The notes under the pieces: model-generated
Database searches by the model: none
Told to the model about the DNA's origin: nothing
What the model saw: the letters and a program-made list of their open reading frames with translations, nothing else
Position numbers and translations under genes: made by a program
NCBI GenBank assembly: GCA_026398875.1
Contig: JAPLSB010000004.1
Coordinates: 1 to 64,000, forward strand
DNA: 64,000 nucleotides
Reading direction: 5' to 3'
Source: Gammaproteobacteria bacterium
Lineage (GTDB): Bacteria > Pseudomonadota > Gammaproteobacteria > Nevskiales > Nevskiaceae
Part shown: piece after piece, positions 7,336 through 16,218 of the stretch
Layout of the letters: every line of letters starts with the position of its first letter
How positions within the stretch are numbered: position 1 is the stretch's first letter

Positions 7336-8847
7336 ATGGCCAACGATCCTTCCGCTGCCGGTCCCGTTCCGACCTCCACTGCTGCCGTGAAGGCGTTCAA
7401 GCACTTCATCAACGGCGCGTTCGTCGGCAGCCAGAGCGGCAAGTCGTTCGAGAAGCGCAGCCCTGCCGACAACCATCTGATCGGCCATGTTCACGAAGGC
7501 GGTCAGGCCGAGATCGACGCGGCAGTGGCTGCCGGTCGCGCAGCAATGGATGGCCCCTGGGGACGCATGAGCATCGACGAGCGCGCAGCGCTGCTGCACA
7601 AGGTCGCCGACGAGATCACGCGCCGCTTTGGCGATTTCGTGGCGGCGGAGATGGCCGACACCGGCCAGCCGAAATCGATGATGGAGCACGCCTTCATTCC
7701 CAGAGGTGCGGCGAACTTCAAGATCTTTGCCGACGTGGTCAAGAACGTCGCCACAGAAAGCTTCATGACCCCGACGCCGGATGGCGCCGGGGCGCTGAAC
7801 TATGCGATCCGCGTGCCGAAGGGCGTGATCGGCGTGATCTGCCCGTGGAACGCACCGCTGCTGCTGATGACCTGGAAGGTCGGCCCGGCGCTGGCCTGCG
7901 GCAACACGGTGGTGGTCAAGCCGTCCGAGGAAACGCCGGGTACGGCAACGCTGCTCGGCGAAGTGATGAACGCAGTCGGCGTGCCGCCCGGCGTCTACAA
8001 CGTGGTTCACGGCCTCGGGCCGAATTCGGCTGGCGAATTCCTGACCCGGCACGATGGTGTTGCCGCCATCACCTTCACTGGTGAAACCCGCACCGGCGCG
8101 GCGATCCTCAAAAGCGCGGCCGATGGCATCCGCGATGTCAGCTTCGAACTCGGCGGCAAGAACGCCGCCGTGGTGTTCGCCGATTGCGATCTCGATGCCG
8201 CCATCGAAGGCACGATGCGTTCGGTGTTCCTGAACTGCGGCCAGGTCTGCCTGGGCACCGAGCGCGTCTATGTCGAGCGGCCGCTGTACGAAAAGTTCGT
8301 CGAGACTCTAAAGGCCAAGGCCGAAGCGCTGAAGCTCGGGCCGAGCGAGGAAAAGGGCGTGACGCTCGGCCCGCTGATCTCCAAGGAGCATCAGGCCAAG
8401 GTGCTGAGCTACTACGCCAAGGCCAAGGCCGAAGGCGCAACGATCGTCACCGGCGGAGGCGTGCCGGAGATGCCGGGCGAACTTGCCAACGGATCGTGGG
8501 TGCAGCCGACGATCTGGACCGACCTGCCGGAAACCGCGAGCGTGGTCCGCGAGGAAATCTTCGGGCCGTGCTGCCACATCAGCCCGTTCGATTCCGAAGC
8601 CGAGGTGATCGCCAAGGCCAACGACACGAAGTACGGCCTGTCGACGGCGATCTGGACTCGCGATCTGCAGCGCGCCCACCGGGTCGCCGCGAAGATAGAA
8701 GTCGGCATCACCTGGGTGAATTCGTGGTTCCTGCGCGATCTGCGCACGCCGTTCGGCGGCAGCAAGCAGAGCGGCATCGGCCGCGAAGGCGGCGTGCATT
8801 CGCTGGAGTTCTACACCGAGCTGCGCAACATCTGCGTGAAGCTTTGA
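7336..8847 (+). CDS. dmpC: 2-hydroxymuconic semialdehyde dehydrogenase
   Basis: The 503-residue NAD-dependent aldehyde dehydrogenase oxidises 2-hydroxymuconic semialdehyde to 2-hydroxymuconate (the enol of 4-oxalocrotonate). The general base Glu271 sits in FELGGKN and the catalytic Cys305 in NCGQVCLG. The C-terminus FLRDLRTPFGGSKQSGIG and TELRNICVKL is characteristic of the HMS dehydrogenase subgroup (DmpC/XylG). The N-terminus carries about 15 extra residues before the usual start. It lies 21 bases downstream of the GlcG-like gene. It defines the oxidative branch, the only branch seen in this cluster. Confidence 0.92.
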   Translation: MANDPSAAGPVPTSTAAVKAFKHFINGAFVGSQSGKSFEKRSPADNHLIGHVHEGGQAEIDAAVAAGRAAMDGPWGRMSIDERAALLHKVADEITRRFGDFVAAEMADTGQPKSMMEHAFIPRGAANFKIFADVVKNVATESFMTPTPDGAGALNYAIRVPKGVIGVICPWNAPLLLMTWKVGPALACGNTVVVKPSEETPGTATLLGEVMNAVGVPPGVYNVVHGLGPNSAGEFLTRHDGVAAITFTGETRTGAAILKSAADGIRDVSFELGGKNAAVVFADCDLDAAIEGTMRSVFLNCGQVCLGTERVYVERPLYEKFVETLKAKAEALKLGPSEEKGVTLGPLISKEHQAKVLSYYAKAKAEGATIVTGGGVPEMPGELANGSWVQPTIWTDLPETASVVREEIFGPCCHISPFDSEAEVIAKANDTKYGLSTAIWTRDLQRAHRVAAKIEVGITWVNSWFLRDLRTPFGGSKQSGIGREGGVHSLEFYTELRNICVKL

Positions 8848-8917
8848 GCTGCGTTCCTGCTGGATAGGAAAAGCAACATCAACCGTTAAGTAGCGACCGA
8901 ACAACGAGACCCGACAC

Positions 8918-9718
8918 ATGGACGGCAAGACCGGCTTCACTCCAGAGCAGATTCGCCACTACGGCGACGAGCTGTACCGCGCCTGGCAAACGCGAAGCAC
9001 GGTCGCGCCGCTGCTGGCGCGCGAGCCGCTGATCAGCGTCGATGACGCCTATCGCATCCAGGAGCGCTTCGTCGCTCGCAGGCTCGAAGCCGGCGAGCGG
9101 ATCGTCGGCAAGAAGATCGGCGTCACCTCGAAAGCAGTGCAGGACATGATCGGCGTCAACCGTCCGGACTTCGGTCAGCTCACTTCAGGCATGGCTTATG
9201 AAGAAGGCCAGGACGTGCCGCTGGCCGGCCTGATCCAGCCGAAGGCCGAAGCCGAAGTGGCCTTCGTGTTGAAGCACGATCTGAACGGCCCGGGCATCAC
9301 CGCGACCGATGTGATCCGCGCCACCGATTACGTCGTGCCCTGCTTCGAGATCGTCGATTCCCGGATCACCGACTGGAAGATCCGGATTCAGGACACCGTT
9401 GCCGACAACGCGTCCTGCGGCGTTTATCTGCTTGGGCGTGCGCGGCGCAAGGTGACGGATCTGGACCTGAACCTCGCCGGCATGGTGCTGGAACGCAACG
9501 GCGAGCTGTTCTCGACCGCCGCCGGCGCTGCCGTGCAGGGCGGGCCGGTCAACGCTGTGGTGTGGCTGGCAAACACCCTCGGTGCACTCGGCATTCCGTT
9601 CAAGGCCGGCGAAGTGATCCTGTCCGGCTCTCAGTCCTCGTTGATTCCAGTCGCCGCTGGCGACCACATGCGCTGCAACGTCGGCGGCCTCGGCAGCTGC
9701 GACATTCGTTTCGTCTGA
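8918..9718 (+). CDS. dmpE: 2-oxopent-4-enoate hydratase
   Basis: The 266-residue product belongs to the fumarylacetoacetate-hydrolase-fold hydratase/decarboxylase family. It has VGKKIGVTSKAVQDMIGV, then the metal-site Glu residues in PKAEAEVAFVL and PCFEIVDSRI, and a C-terminal GSCDIRFV. It adds water to 2-oxopent-4-enoate to give 4-hydroxy-2-oxovalerate. It forms a complex with the decarboxylase encoded immediately downstream, with which it shares ancestry. The gap from dmpC is 70 bases and to dmpH 11 bases. Confidence 0.9.
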   Translation: MDGKTGFTPEQIRHYGDELYRAWQTRSTVAPLLAREPLISVDDAYRIQERFVARRLEAGERIVGKKIGVTSKAVQDMIGVNRPDFGQLTSGMAYEEGQDVPLAGLIQPKAEAEVAFVLKHDLNGPGITATDVIRATDYVVPCFEIVDSRITDWKIRIQDTVADNASCGVYLLGRARRKVTDLDLNLAGMVLERNGELFSTAAGAAVQGGPVNAVVWLANTLGALGIPFKAGEVILSGSQSSLIPVAAGDHMRCNVGGLGSCDIRFV

Positions 9719-9729
9719 AGGCCAGGAAC

Positions 9730-10512
9730 ATGCTCGATACCGCAATCATCAACAAGCTGACCGACCGCGTGCTGCACGCGCAGGACAGCGCGACCACCAT
9801 GACCAAACTCACCGATGAATATCCGTCGATGAGCATCGAGGATTCCTACGCGGTGCAGGACGAGCTGCGCCGGCGCTGGATTGCTCGCGGTGACCGCTGC
9901 GTCGGCCTCAAGGCCGGCCTGACGTCGAAGGCCAAGATGCAGCAGATGGGCGTCGACGTGCCGAGCTTCGGCATCCTGATGGCCAGCTTCGCGCGGCCCG
10001 AGAACAGCGCGATCGACACGAAGGAGCTGGTGCATCCGCGTGTCGAGGCGGAGATCGCGTTCGTGATGAAAGCCGAGCTGCGGGGCGACGTGACGATCGA
10101 GCAGGTGATCGCCGCGACCGACTACATCATCCCGGCCGTCGAGGTCATCGACTCGCGCTACGAGAAATTCAAGTTCGATCTGGTGTCGGTGATCGCTGAC
10201 AACGGTTCGTCTTCGCGCTACGTGACTGGCGGCCGGCCGCGCGATCCGCGCGAGATGGACCTGCGCACGATCGGTGTCGTCATCGAGAAGAACGGCGAAA
10301 TCATGGCACTCGGCGCCAGTGCCGCCGTGCTGAACCATCCGGCGAAAGCCATCGTGATGCTGGTCAAGCACCTCGCCGAACGCGGCGAAAGCCTGGCCGC
10401 AGGCAGCTATGTGATGACCGGTGGCATCACCGAAGCAATTCCGGTGAGCGCCGGCGACAGCATCACCGCCCGTTTCCAGGACATGGGGAGCGTCAGCTTC
10501 CGTTTCATCTGA
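9730..10512 (+). CDS. dmpH: 4-oxalocrotonate decarboxylase
   Basis: The 260-residue protein is homologous to the upstream hydratase but has decarboxylase-type segments: RCVGLKAGLTSKAKMQQMGV, PRVEAEIAFVM, AVEVIDSRYEKFKFDL and VMTGGITEAIPV. The family uses a divalent metal to decarboxylate 2-oxo-3-hexenedioate to 2-oxopent-4-enoate. It keeps the reactive product within the DmpE/DmpH complex. The start at ATG 9730 gives the conserved N-terminus; a frame extending upstream overlaps dmpE and is not credible. Confidence 0.9.
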   Translation: MLDTAIINKLTDRVLHAQDSATTMTKLTDEYPSMSIEDSYAVQDELRRRWIARGDRCVGLKAGLTSKAKMQQMGVDVPSFGILMASFARPENSAIDTKELVHPRVEAEIAFVMKAELRGDVTIEQVIAATDYIIPAVEVIDSRYEKFKFDLVSVIADNGSSSRYVTGGRPRDPREMDLRTIGVVIEKNGEIMALGASAAVLNHPAKAIVMLVKHLAERGESLAAGSYVMTGGITEAIPVSAGDSITARFQDMGSVSFRFI

Positions 10513-10574
10513 AGCACATCGATTGCCGCCGAGTGGCCATCAGAGCTGCCGGCACACCCGAGGAGGAGCATGCG

Positions 10575-11696
10575 ATGTTCGTGAAAAACGCCTGGTACAA
10601 CGCCGGTTGGGATTACCACTTCACCCAGAGCCAGCAGAACGGGCTCAAGCAGGGCAAGGGCGCACTGGTGGCGCGCAAGATCGCTGGCGAGCGAGTGGTG
10701 CTGTACCGCAAGCCGAATGGCCAGATCACGGCACTCGAAGATCGCTGCGTGCACCGTCAGGCCGCGCTGTCGCTAGGCCAGAAGGAAGGCGACAACATCC
10801 GCTGCATGTATCACGGCTTGCGCTTCGGCCCGGACGGCAAGTGCAACGAGATCCCCGGCCAGGATCACATTCCGACCAAGGCCTGCGTGCGCGCCTTCCC
10901 GGTGGTGGAGCGCGACAACTGGGTCTGGGTGTGGATGGGCGATCCGGCCAAGGCTGATGAGGCGCTGATTCCATTCGCCATCGGCCCCAGTCACCCGGAC
11001 TGGAACGTCAAGACCTCGCAGATGCAGGTTGCCGCCGGCTACCGGCTGGAGATCGCCAACCTCGCCGATCTCACGCATCTGGCCTGGGTTCATCAGGGCA
11101 CGCTCGGTGGCAACGATCAGCAGACGCGCGCCAAGTACACGACGATCAAGCCGACGTTCACCACCACCTCGCACAGCCTTCGCACCGAGTACGTCGTGCG
11201 CGATGTGCCGATCAGCACCTTCCTGGCGCATCTGTTCCCGCCGGAAACGCGCTTCGATCTGTGGTTCGACATCACGCACACGGTGCCGTGCACCTGGGTG
11301 CTGCACTTCCGCGTGTTCATCGCCGACGGCAAGGCCGGTGGCAAGCCGACCGGCCCGCTGATCGCCGACACCTGGACCTCGCAGGCGGTGACGCCGAACG
11401 ATGCCGACACCGTGGACTACTACTACTCGTGGGGCGCAGCCCGGCACTGCGAATTCCCGGGGCTGTCCGAGCTGCTGCGCGACAACCTCGACGACGCCTT
11501 CACCGAGGACCGCCAGGTGCTGGAGGCCCAGCACGTCCGGGTGCGCGAAAAGCCGGACTTCCCGACGATCTCGATCATCCACGACAACGGACCGGCGCGG
11601 ATGCTGCGCATCCTCGATGCGCTGCTGGCCGCCGAGGCCAGCGACGCGGCAGCGCTACCCCGTGCCGTCACTGCAGCAGTCGCCGAAACGATCTGA
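10575..11696 (+). CDS. Rieske non-haem iron oxygenase, oxygenase subunit (VanA-like), copy 1
   Basis: The 373-residue protein has an N-terminal Rieske centre, C58-x-H60 and C77-x2-H80 (CVHRQAALS and CMYHGLRF). The catalytic mononuclear-iron motif follows at NLADLTHLAWVH (H168 and H173), with a C-terminal Asp expected near the end. The architecture matches vanillate O-demethylase-type oxygenases, which form homo-trimers and need a separate reductase. GGAGGAG precedes the ATG at 10575. It sits between the decarboxylase and tautomerase genes of the meta pathway, where classical dmp clusters have no oxygenase. Substrates could be methoxylated or methylated phenolics, but that is inference. Confidence 0.88.
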   Translation: MFVKNAWYNAGWDYHFTQSQQNGLKQGKGALVARKIAGERVVLYRKPNGQITALEDRCVHRQAALSLGQKEGDNIRCMYHGLRFGPDGKCNEIPGQDHIPTKACVRAFPVVERDNWVWVWMGDPAKADEALIPFAIGPSHPDWNVKTSQMQVAAGYRLEIANLADLTHLAWVHQGTLGGNDQQTRAKYTTIKPTFTTTSHSLRTEYVVRDVPISTFLAHLFPPETRFDLWFDITHTVPCTWVLHFRVFIADGKAGGKPTGPLIADTWTSQAVTPNDADTVDYYYSWGAARHCEFPGLSELLRDNLDDAFTEDRQVLEAQHVRVREKPDFPTISIIHDNGPARMLRILDALLAAEASDAAALPRAVTAAVAETI

Positions 11697-11710
11697 CGCG
11701 CGAGCCCTGC

Positions 11711-12766
11711 ATGAAAGCCCTTCACGACACCTGGTACGTCGCCGCGATCGCCACCGAAGTCGACGCGACCGCGATGTTCCATCGCCGCATCCTCGACACC
11801 TCGGTGCTGATCTATCGCAAGGGCGACGGTTCGCCAGCGGCGCTGCACGACCGCTGCCCGCATCGCTTCGCGCCACTGCATCTCGGCAAACGCGTCGGCG
11901 ACGAAGTGCAGTGTCCGTATCACGCGCTGCGCTTCGACGCCTCCGGCCGGTGCACGCACAGCCCGCATGGCGATGGCACGGTGCCGGCGCGAGCCTGCGT
12001 GCGCAGCTTTCCGCTGGTGGAACGCTACGGCCTGCTGTGGATCTGGATGGGCGATGCGAGCCGCGCCGCACCTGAGCTGATTCCGCATTACCCGCTGCTC
12101 GACCATGCGCTGCCGACGGCGGTCGGCCACGGCTACATGCACATGGGCGCGCACTACGAACTGATCGTCGACAACGTCATGGACCTGTCGCATGTCGATC
12201 ACGTCCACGGCCCGCTGCTGAACACGGCCGGCCATCTGAGCAAGCAGAAGCCGCCGGTGCGTGATGACGGCAACAGCGTGCTGGTGCGCTGGGAATGGCA
12301 GCAGCAGCCGCCGATGGGCCTGTTCGCGCCGCTGCTGCAAGACCCGAGCGGCCCGGCCGAGCAGTTCGTGCAAGTGCAATGGACCGCACCCAGCAACATG
12401 TTCCTGACTGTTGGTGCCGTGCAGGGCTCGCGTGACTACGAGCAGGGCCTGATCAGCTGGGACTTCCACCTGCTGACGCCGGAAAGCGAAACCAGCACGC
12501 ATTACTACTTCGTCAGCCTGCGCAACTTCATGGTCGAGAGCGCCGAGTTCAACGCGATGAAGCTCAAGAACATGATCGATACCTTCAAGGCCGAGGACGA
12601 GCCGCTGATTGCGGCCGTGCAAGCCGAAATGGGCGGTGCCGATTTCTGGTCGCTGAAACCGGCGCTGCTGTCCAGCGATCCGGCACCGGTCAAGGCGCGA
12701 CGGCGGCTGGCGGCGTTGATCGAGGCCGAAGCCGCGCGGCGCTCGCAGGCGCTGGTCGCGGCTTGA
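11711..12766 (+). CDS. Rieske non-haem iron oxygenase, oxygenase subunit (VanA-like), copy 2
   Basis: The 351-residue product carries a Rieske centre C49-x-H51 and C68-x2-H71 (CPHRFAPL and CPYHALRF). Its catalytic iron motif is VDNVMDLSHVDHVH (His 161 and 166). It begins MKALHDTWYVAA, the classical VanA-type N-terminus. It is clearly diverged from the copy just upstream, with only 14 bases between them, so this is a pair of different enzymes or of hetero-oligomer subunits rather than a recent duplication. No VanB-type reductase gene is nearby. Electrons may come from the operon's ferredoxin or from the P5 reductase. Confidence 0.88.
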   Translation: MKALHDTWYVAAIATEVDATAMFHRRILDTSVLIYRKGDGSPAALHDRCPHRFAPLHLGKRVGDEVQCPYHALRFDASGRCTHSPHGDGTVPARACVRSFPLVERYGLLWIWMGDASRAAPELIPHYPLLDHALPTAVGHGYMHMGAHYELIVDNVMDLSHVDHVHGPLLNTAGHLSKQKPPVRDDGNSVLVRWEWQQQPPMGLFAPLLQDPSGPAEQFVQVQWTAPSNMFLTVGAVQGSRDYEQGLISWDFHLLTPESETSTHYYFVSLRNFMVESAEFNAMKLKNMIDTFKAEDEPLIAAVQAEMGGADFWSLKPALLSSDPAPVKARRRLAALIEAEAARRSQALVAA

Positions 12767-12794
12767 GGTCTGACCGATCAATCACAAGCAACAT

Positions 12795-12945
12795 CAAAAG
12801 TTAATCGCAAAGGCGCAAAGAACGGCAAGGAGGAGAACGCAAAGAGAAGCCGCAGAGAGGAAAGCAAGAAGATTTTCAGGAAAGCTTTTGCCGTTCTTTC
12901 TGTTCCCCCTTTCTTTTCCCTTTGCGCCTTTGCGTTGAACTTTTG
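12795..12945. repeat. Hairpin repeat R2, inside the meta operon
   Basis: Arms at 12795-12820 and 12920-12945 are reverse complements with only two mismatches over 26 bases. Both contain CGCAAAGGCGCAAAG. It fills most of the 217-base gap between the second Rieske gene and the tautomerase gene. The sequence between the arms is purine-rich, with two further partial arms (AACGGCAAGGAGG and TTTGCCGTTCTT). On the mRNA it would form a strong hairpin that could act as a processing or stability element. Confidence 0.85.
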
Positions 12946-12983
12946 ACTTTGCTGTTCTCAGCAACAACAACCGAGTAGACGCA

Positions 12984-13235
12984 ATGCCCATCATCCAGTT
13001 CAACCTGCTCGAAGGCCGCACCGTCGAGCAGAAACGCAAGCTCGCCAAGCGCGTCACCGAGACCGTCGTCGAGGTGCTCGGCGTGAAGCCGGAGAACGTC
13101 CGCATCCTGATCCACGAGATGGGCGGCGAAGACTTTTCGGTCGGCGGTGTCACTGCTTCGCAGAACGGCAAGATGCCGACGGCGGCGCTGAACAGCATCA
13201 ATGGCCACGCCCATCTGGAGACGAAAACCCAATGA
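12984..13235 (+). CDS. dmpI: 4-oxalocrotonate tautomerase, long form
   Basis: The 83-residue protein converts 2-hydroxymuconate to 2-oxo-3-hexenedioate. After Met removal it has the catalytic N-terminal Pro (P2), and it keeps the residues equivalent to Arg11 (R12), Arg39 (R40) and Phe50 (F51). It is therefore a fully equipped 4-OT. The classical enzyme has 62 residues. This one has an extra C-terminal stretch of about 20 residues ([20 protein letters not shown]). Its stop overlaps the ATG of the acetaldehyde dehydrogenase by four bases. Confidence 0.9.
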   Translation: MPIIQFNLLEGRTVEQKRKLAKRVTETVVEVLGVKPENVRILIHEMGGEDFSVGGVTASQNGKMPTAALNSINGHAHLETKTQ

Positions 13236-14140
13236 AGAAGATTCGTTGCGCCTTGATCGGCTCCGGCAATATCGGTACCGATCTGATCTACAAGATCCAG
13301 CGCTCGCCGCTGCTGGAACCGGTCTGGATGGTCGGAATCGACGCCAATTCGGAAGGTCTGAAGATGGCTCGCGAGATGGGCCTGAAGACCACGCATGAAG
13401 GTGTGGATGGCCTGCTGCCGCATGTGCTGGCAGACAACATCCAGATCGCCTTCGATGCCACCAGCGCCTACGTCCACAAGTCCAACTCGGACAAGCTGAC
13501 CGCGCTCGGCGTGATGATGATCGACCTGACACCGGCGGCGATCGGGCCGCTGTGCGTGCCGCCGGTGAATCTGGCCGAGCACGCCACGCAGGGCGCGATG
13601 AACGTCAACATGATTTCCTGCGCCGGTCAGGCCACGATCCCGATGGTGCGTGCGGTCTCGCGCGTGCAGGGCGTGAAGTACGCCGAGATCATCGCCAGCG
13701 TGGCCTCGAAGTCGATCGGCCCCGGCACCCGCGCCAACCTCGATGAATTCACCTACACGACCTCGAACGCCATCGAAGTGGTCGGTGGCGCGCGTAAGGG
13801 CAAGGCGCTGGTGGTGGTCAATCCGGCCGAGCCGCCGATGCTGATGCGCAACACCATCTACTGCCTGACCGATGACGCGCCCGACGAGGCCAAGATCATC
13901 GAATCGGTGCAGCAGATGATCACCGAAGTGCAGAAGTACGTTCCCGGCTATCGCCTGGTCAACGGCCCGGTGTTCGATGGCAACAAGGTCGCGATCTTCA
14001 TGGAAGTGAAAGGCCTCGGCGACTACCTGCCGACCTACGCCGGCAACCTCGACATCATGACCGCCGCGGCAACCCGCACGGCCGAGATGTTCGCCGAAGG
14101 CATCCTCGCGGGACGTATCAAGTTGAAGGAGGCGGCATGA
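13232..14140 (+). CDS. dmpF: Acetaldehyde dehydrogenase (acetylating)
   Basis: The 302-residue product has the Rossmann motif [10 protein letters not shown] catalytic Cys lies in [15 protein letters not shown] near residue 130, and the C-terminus carries the aldolase-contact segment of the DmpF/MhpF family. It turns acetaldehyde into acetyl-CoA with NAD and CoA, receiving acetaldehyde through a tunnel from DmpG. It overlaps the tautomerase stop upstream and the aldolase start downstream (ATGA), which suits stoichiometric synthesis of the DmpFG complex. A paralogue is truncated at the left edge of the window. Confidence 0.95.
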   Translation: MKKIRCALIGSGNIGTDLIYKIQRSPLLEPVWMVGIDANSEGLKMAREMGLKTTHEGVDGLLPHVLADNIQIAFDATSAYVHKSNSDKLTALGVMMIDLTPAAIGPLCVPPVNLAEHATQGAMNVNMISCAGQATIPMVRAVSRVQGVKYAEIIASVASKSIGPGTRANLDEFTYTTSNAIEVVGGARKGKALVVVNPAEPPMLMRNTIYCLTDDAPDEAKIIESVQQMITEVQKYVPGYRLVNGPVFDGNKVAIFMEVKGLGDYLPTYAGNLDIMTAAATRTAEMFAEGILAGRIKLKEAA

Positions 14141-15198
14141 ACAACGACGGCTTCATCGACTTGAAGGGCCGCAAGGTCCTGATCCACGACATGAGCCTGC
14201 GCGACGGCATGCATGCCAAGCGCGAGCAGATTTCCACGGCACAGATGATCGCCGTGGCCAGCGCACTCGACGACGCGGGCGTGCCGCTGATGCAGGTCGC
14301 CCATGGCGGCGGGCTGGGCGGCAACAGCCTGCAGCATGGCTTTGCGATGCATTCCAACGAGGAGTACTGGGATGCAGTGATGCCGCACATCAAGCGCGCC
14401 AAGGTTTCGGTGCTGCTGATTCCCGGCATGGGCACGATGAAGGAATTGCAGAGTGCCTACGACCACGGCGTGCGAAGCGTGAGTGTGGCCACCCATTGCA
14501 CTGAAGCCGACACCACGCCGCAGCACATCGCCTATGCCCGCAAGCTCGGCATGGATACCGTCGGCTTTTTGATGATGGCTCACCTGAACACGCCGGAAGG
14601 GCTGAGCCAGCAGGGCAAGCTGATGGAGAGCTACGGCGCGGAGTGCATCTATGTCACCGACTCGGCCGGCTACATGCTGCCGGAGGACGTCAAGCGCCGG
14701 GTTCGCGCGCTGCGTGAGGTGCTCAAGCCCGAGACGCAGATCGGCTTCCATGGCCATCACAACCTCGGCATGGGCATCGCCAACTCGATCGCCGCGATCG
14801 AGGAGGGCGCGTCACGCATCGATGCCTCGGTGGCCGGCCTCGGCGCCGGGGCCGGCAACACGCCGCTGGAAGTGTTCGTCGCGGTCTGCGAGCGCATGGG
14901 TATCGACACCGGCTGCGACCTGTTCAAGCTGATGGACATGGCCGAGGACATCATCGTGCCGATGATGGACCAGATGGTCCGCGTCGATCGCGCTTCGCTG
15001 ACGCTGGGCTTCGCCGGCGTCTATTCGACCTTCCTGCTGCATGCCAAGCGTCTCGGCGCCAAGTACGGCCTGCCGGCGCGCGACATCCTGGTCGAGCTCG
15101 GCCGCAAGAAGATGATCGGCGGCCAGGAAGACATGATCGAAGACACCGCACTGACGATGGCCAAGGTACGTGGCCTGATCAAGGACAAGGCGGCCTGA
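14137..15198 (+). CDS. dmpG: 4-hydroxy-2-oxovalerate aldolase
   Basis: The 353-residue protein is a DRE-TIM barrel aldolase that splits 4-hydroxy-2-oxovalerate into pyruvate and acetaldehyde. The metal-binding start is [15 protein letters not shown] (Arg-Asp pair). The later [12 protein letters not shown] provides the two His metal ligands, and the AGAGNTPLE loop follows. The C-terminal helices that contact DmpF are present (full family length). It overlaps dmpF by four bases. Confidence 0.95.
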   Translation: MNNDGFIDLKGRKVLIHDMSLRDGMHAKREQISTAQMIAVASALDDAGVPLMQVAHGGGLGGNSLQHGFAMHSNEEYWDAVMPHIKRAKVSVLLIPGMGTMKELQSAYDHGVRSVSVATHCTEADTTPQHIAYARKLGMDTVGFLMMAHLNTPEGLSQQGKLMESYGAECIYVTDSAGYMLPEDVKRRVRALREVLKPETQIGFHGHHNLGMGIANSIAAIEEGASRIDASVAGLGAGAGNTPLEVFVAVCERMGIDTGCDLFKLMDMAEDIIVPMMDQMVRVDRASLTLGFAGVYSTFLLHAKRLGAKYGLPARDILVELGRKKMIGGQEDMIEDTALTMAKVRGLIKDKAA

Positions 15199-15265
15199 AG
15201 CAGGAACCTGATGCACAACCGGGCACCTGCCCGGTTGCACGAAAAAACGACGAGGAGCGAACACC

Positions 15266-16198
15266 ATGGCAATGCGAGGCGTGCTGCGACCGGGCGAAAT
15301 CCACATCCGGGTGATGGACATGAAGAAGGCCCGACATCATTACGATCACATCATGGGTCTTCATGAAGTGATGGAAGACGACAAGGGCCGGGTCTACTTC
15401 AAGGCCTGGGATGAGCACGACCATCACTCGATCGTGCTGGTGCCGTCGGATCGTCCGGGCATGGACCACTTCGCGTTCAAGGTCTACGACGATGCCACGC
15501 TCGACACGCTGGAAAAGAAGCTCGTCGCCTTCGGCATTCCGGTCAGCCATATCGCAGCCGGTGTCTATCCGAAAAGCGGCCGCCGCCTGTCGTTCGTGAT
15601 TCCAAGCGGCCACACGATGCACCTGTATGCCCACAAGGAGCAGATCGGCAACACGCTGCCGACCTCGAATCCGGGTGTGGTGCCGGACGATGGCGTGGTG
15701 CGTGGCGCCAACATCTGCCGGCTCGACCACCTGCTGCTCGGCGGGGTCAATCTCGAAGAGTGCGTGAAGCTCTTCACCGAGGTATTCGACTTCGACCTGT
15801 CGGAAAAGCTCGTTCACCACGAAGCGGGTATCGCACTGGCGGTATTCCTGACCTGCTCGATCAAGCCGCACGACATCGCCTTCCTGCTGCAGCCGGAACC
15901 GAACCGCTTCCATCACGCCTCGTTCGCACTGGAATCGGCGCACGACGTGATCAAGGCGGCCGACCGGTTCGGCAAGTACCGGGTGCCGATCGATGTCGGC
16001 CCGAACCGCCACGGCATCACGCGCGGCGCCACCATCTACTTCTTCGACCCGTCGGGCAATCGCAACGAAGTGTTTGCCGAAGGCTACATCCACTACCCGG
16101 ATACGCCGCTGCTGACCTGGGACACCACGCAAGCCGGCCCGGCGCAGTTCTCGCAGGACAACACGCCGCGCGACAGCTTCCTGCAGGTGTTGACCTGA
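15266..16198 (+). CDS. dmpB: Catechol 2,3-dioxygenase
   Basis: The 310-residue extradiol dioxygenase opens catechol to 2-hydroxymuconic semialdehyde. It consists of two vicinal-oxygen-chelate domains. The iron ligands of the C-terminal domain are His155 in RLDHLLL, His216/217 in RFHHASF and Glu268 in NRNEVFAEG. The sequence begins MAMRGVLRPGEIHIRVMD, close to Pseudomonas type I.2.A enzymes (DmpB/XylE). It follows the aldolase gene after 67 bases with a GAGGAG ribosome-binding site. In classical dmp clusters this gene lies near the operon head, so its late position here is a rearrangement. Confidence 0.95.
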   Translation: MAMRGVLRPGEIHIRVMDMKKARHHYDHIMGLHEVMEDDKGRVYFKAWDEHDHHSIVLVPSDRPGMDHFAFKVYDDATLDTLEKKLVAFGIPVSHIAAGVYPKSGRRLSFVIPSGHTMHLYAHKEQIGNTLPTSNPGVVPDDGVVRGANICRLDHLLLGGVNLEECVKLFTEVFDFDLSEKLVHHEAGIALAVFLTCSIKPHDIAFLLQPEPNRFHHASFALESAHDVIKAADRFGKYRVPIDVGPNRHGITRGATIYFFDPSGNRNEVFAEGYIHYPDTPLLTWDTTQAGPAQFSQDNTPRDSFLQVLT

Positions 16199-16218
16199 CA
16201 CAGGCAGTGAGCCGAACC

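Noticed and set aside
12794..13582. Minus-strand frame of over 250 codons across the tautomerase/dehydrogenase genes
   Set aside because: It runs antisense to well-identified dmpI and dmpF and through repeat R2. Its length is a GC-rich artefact.
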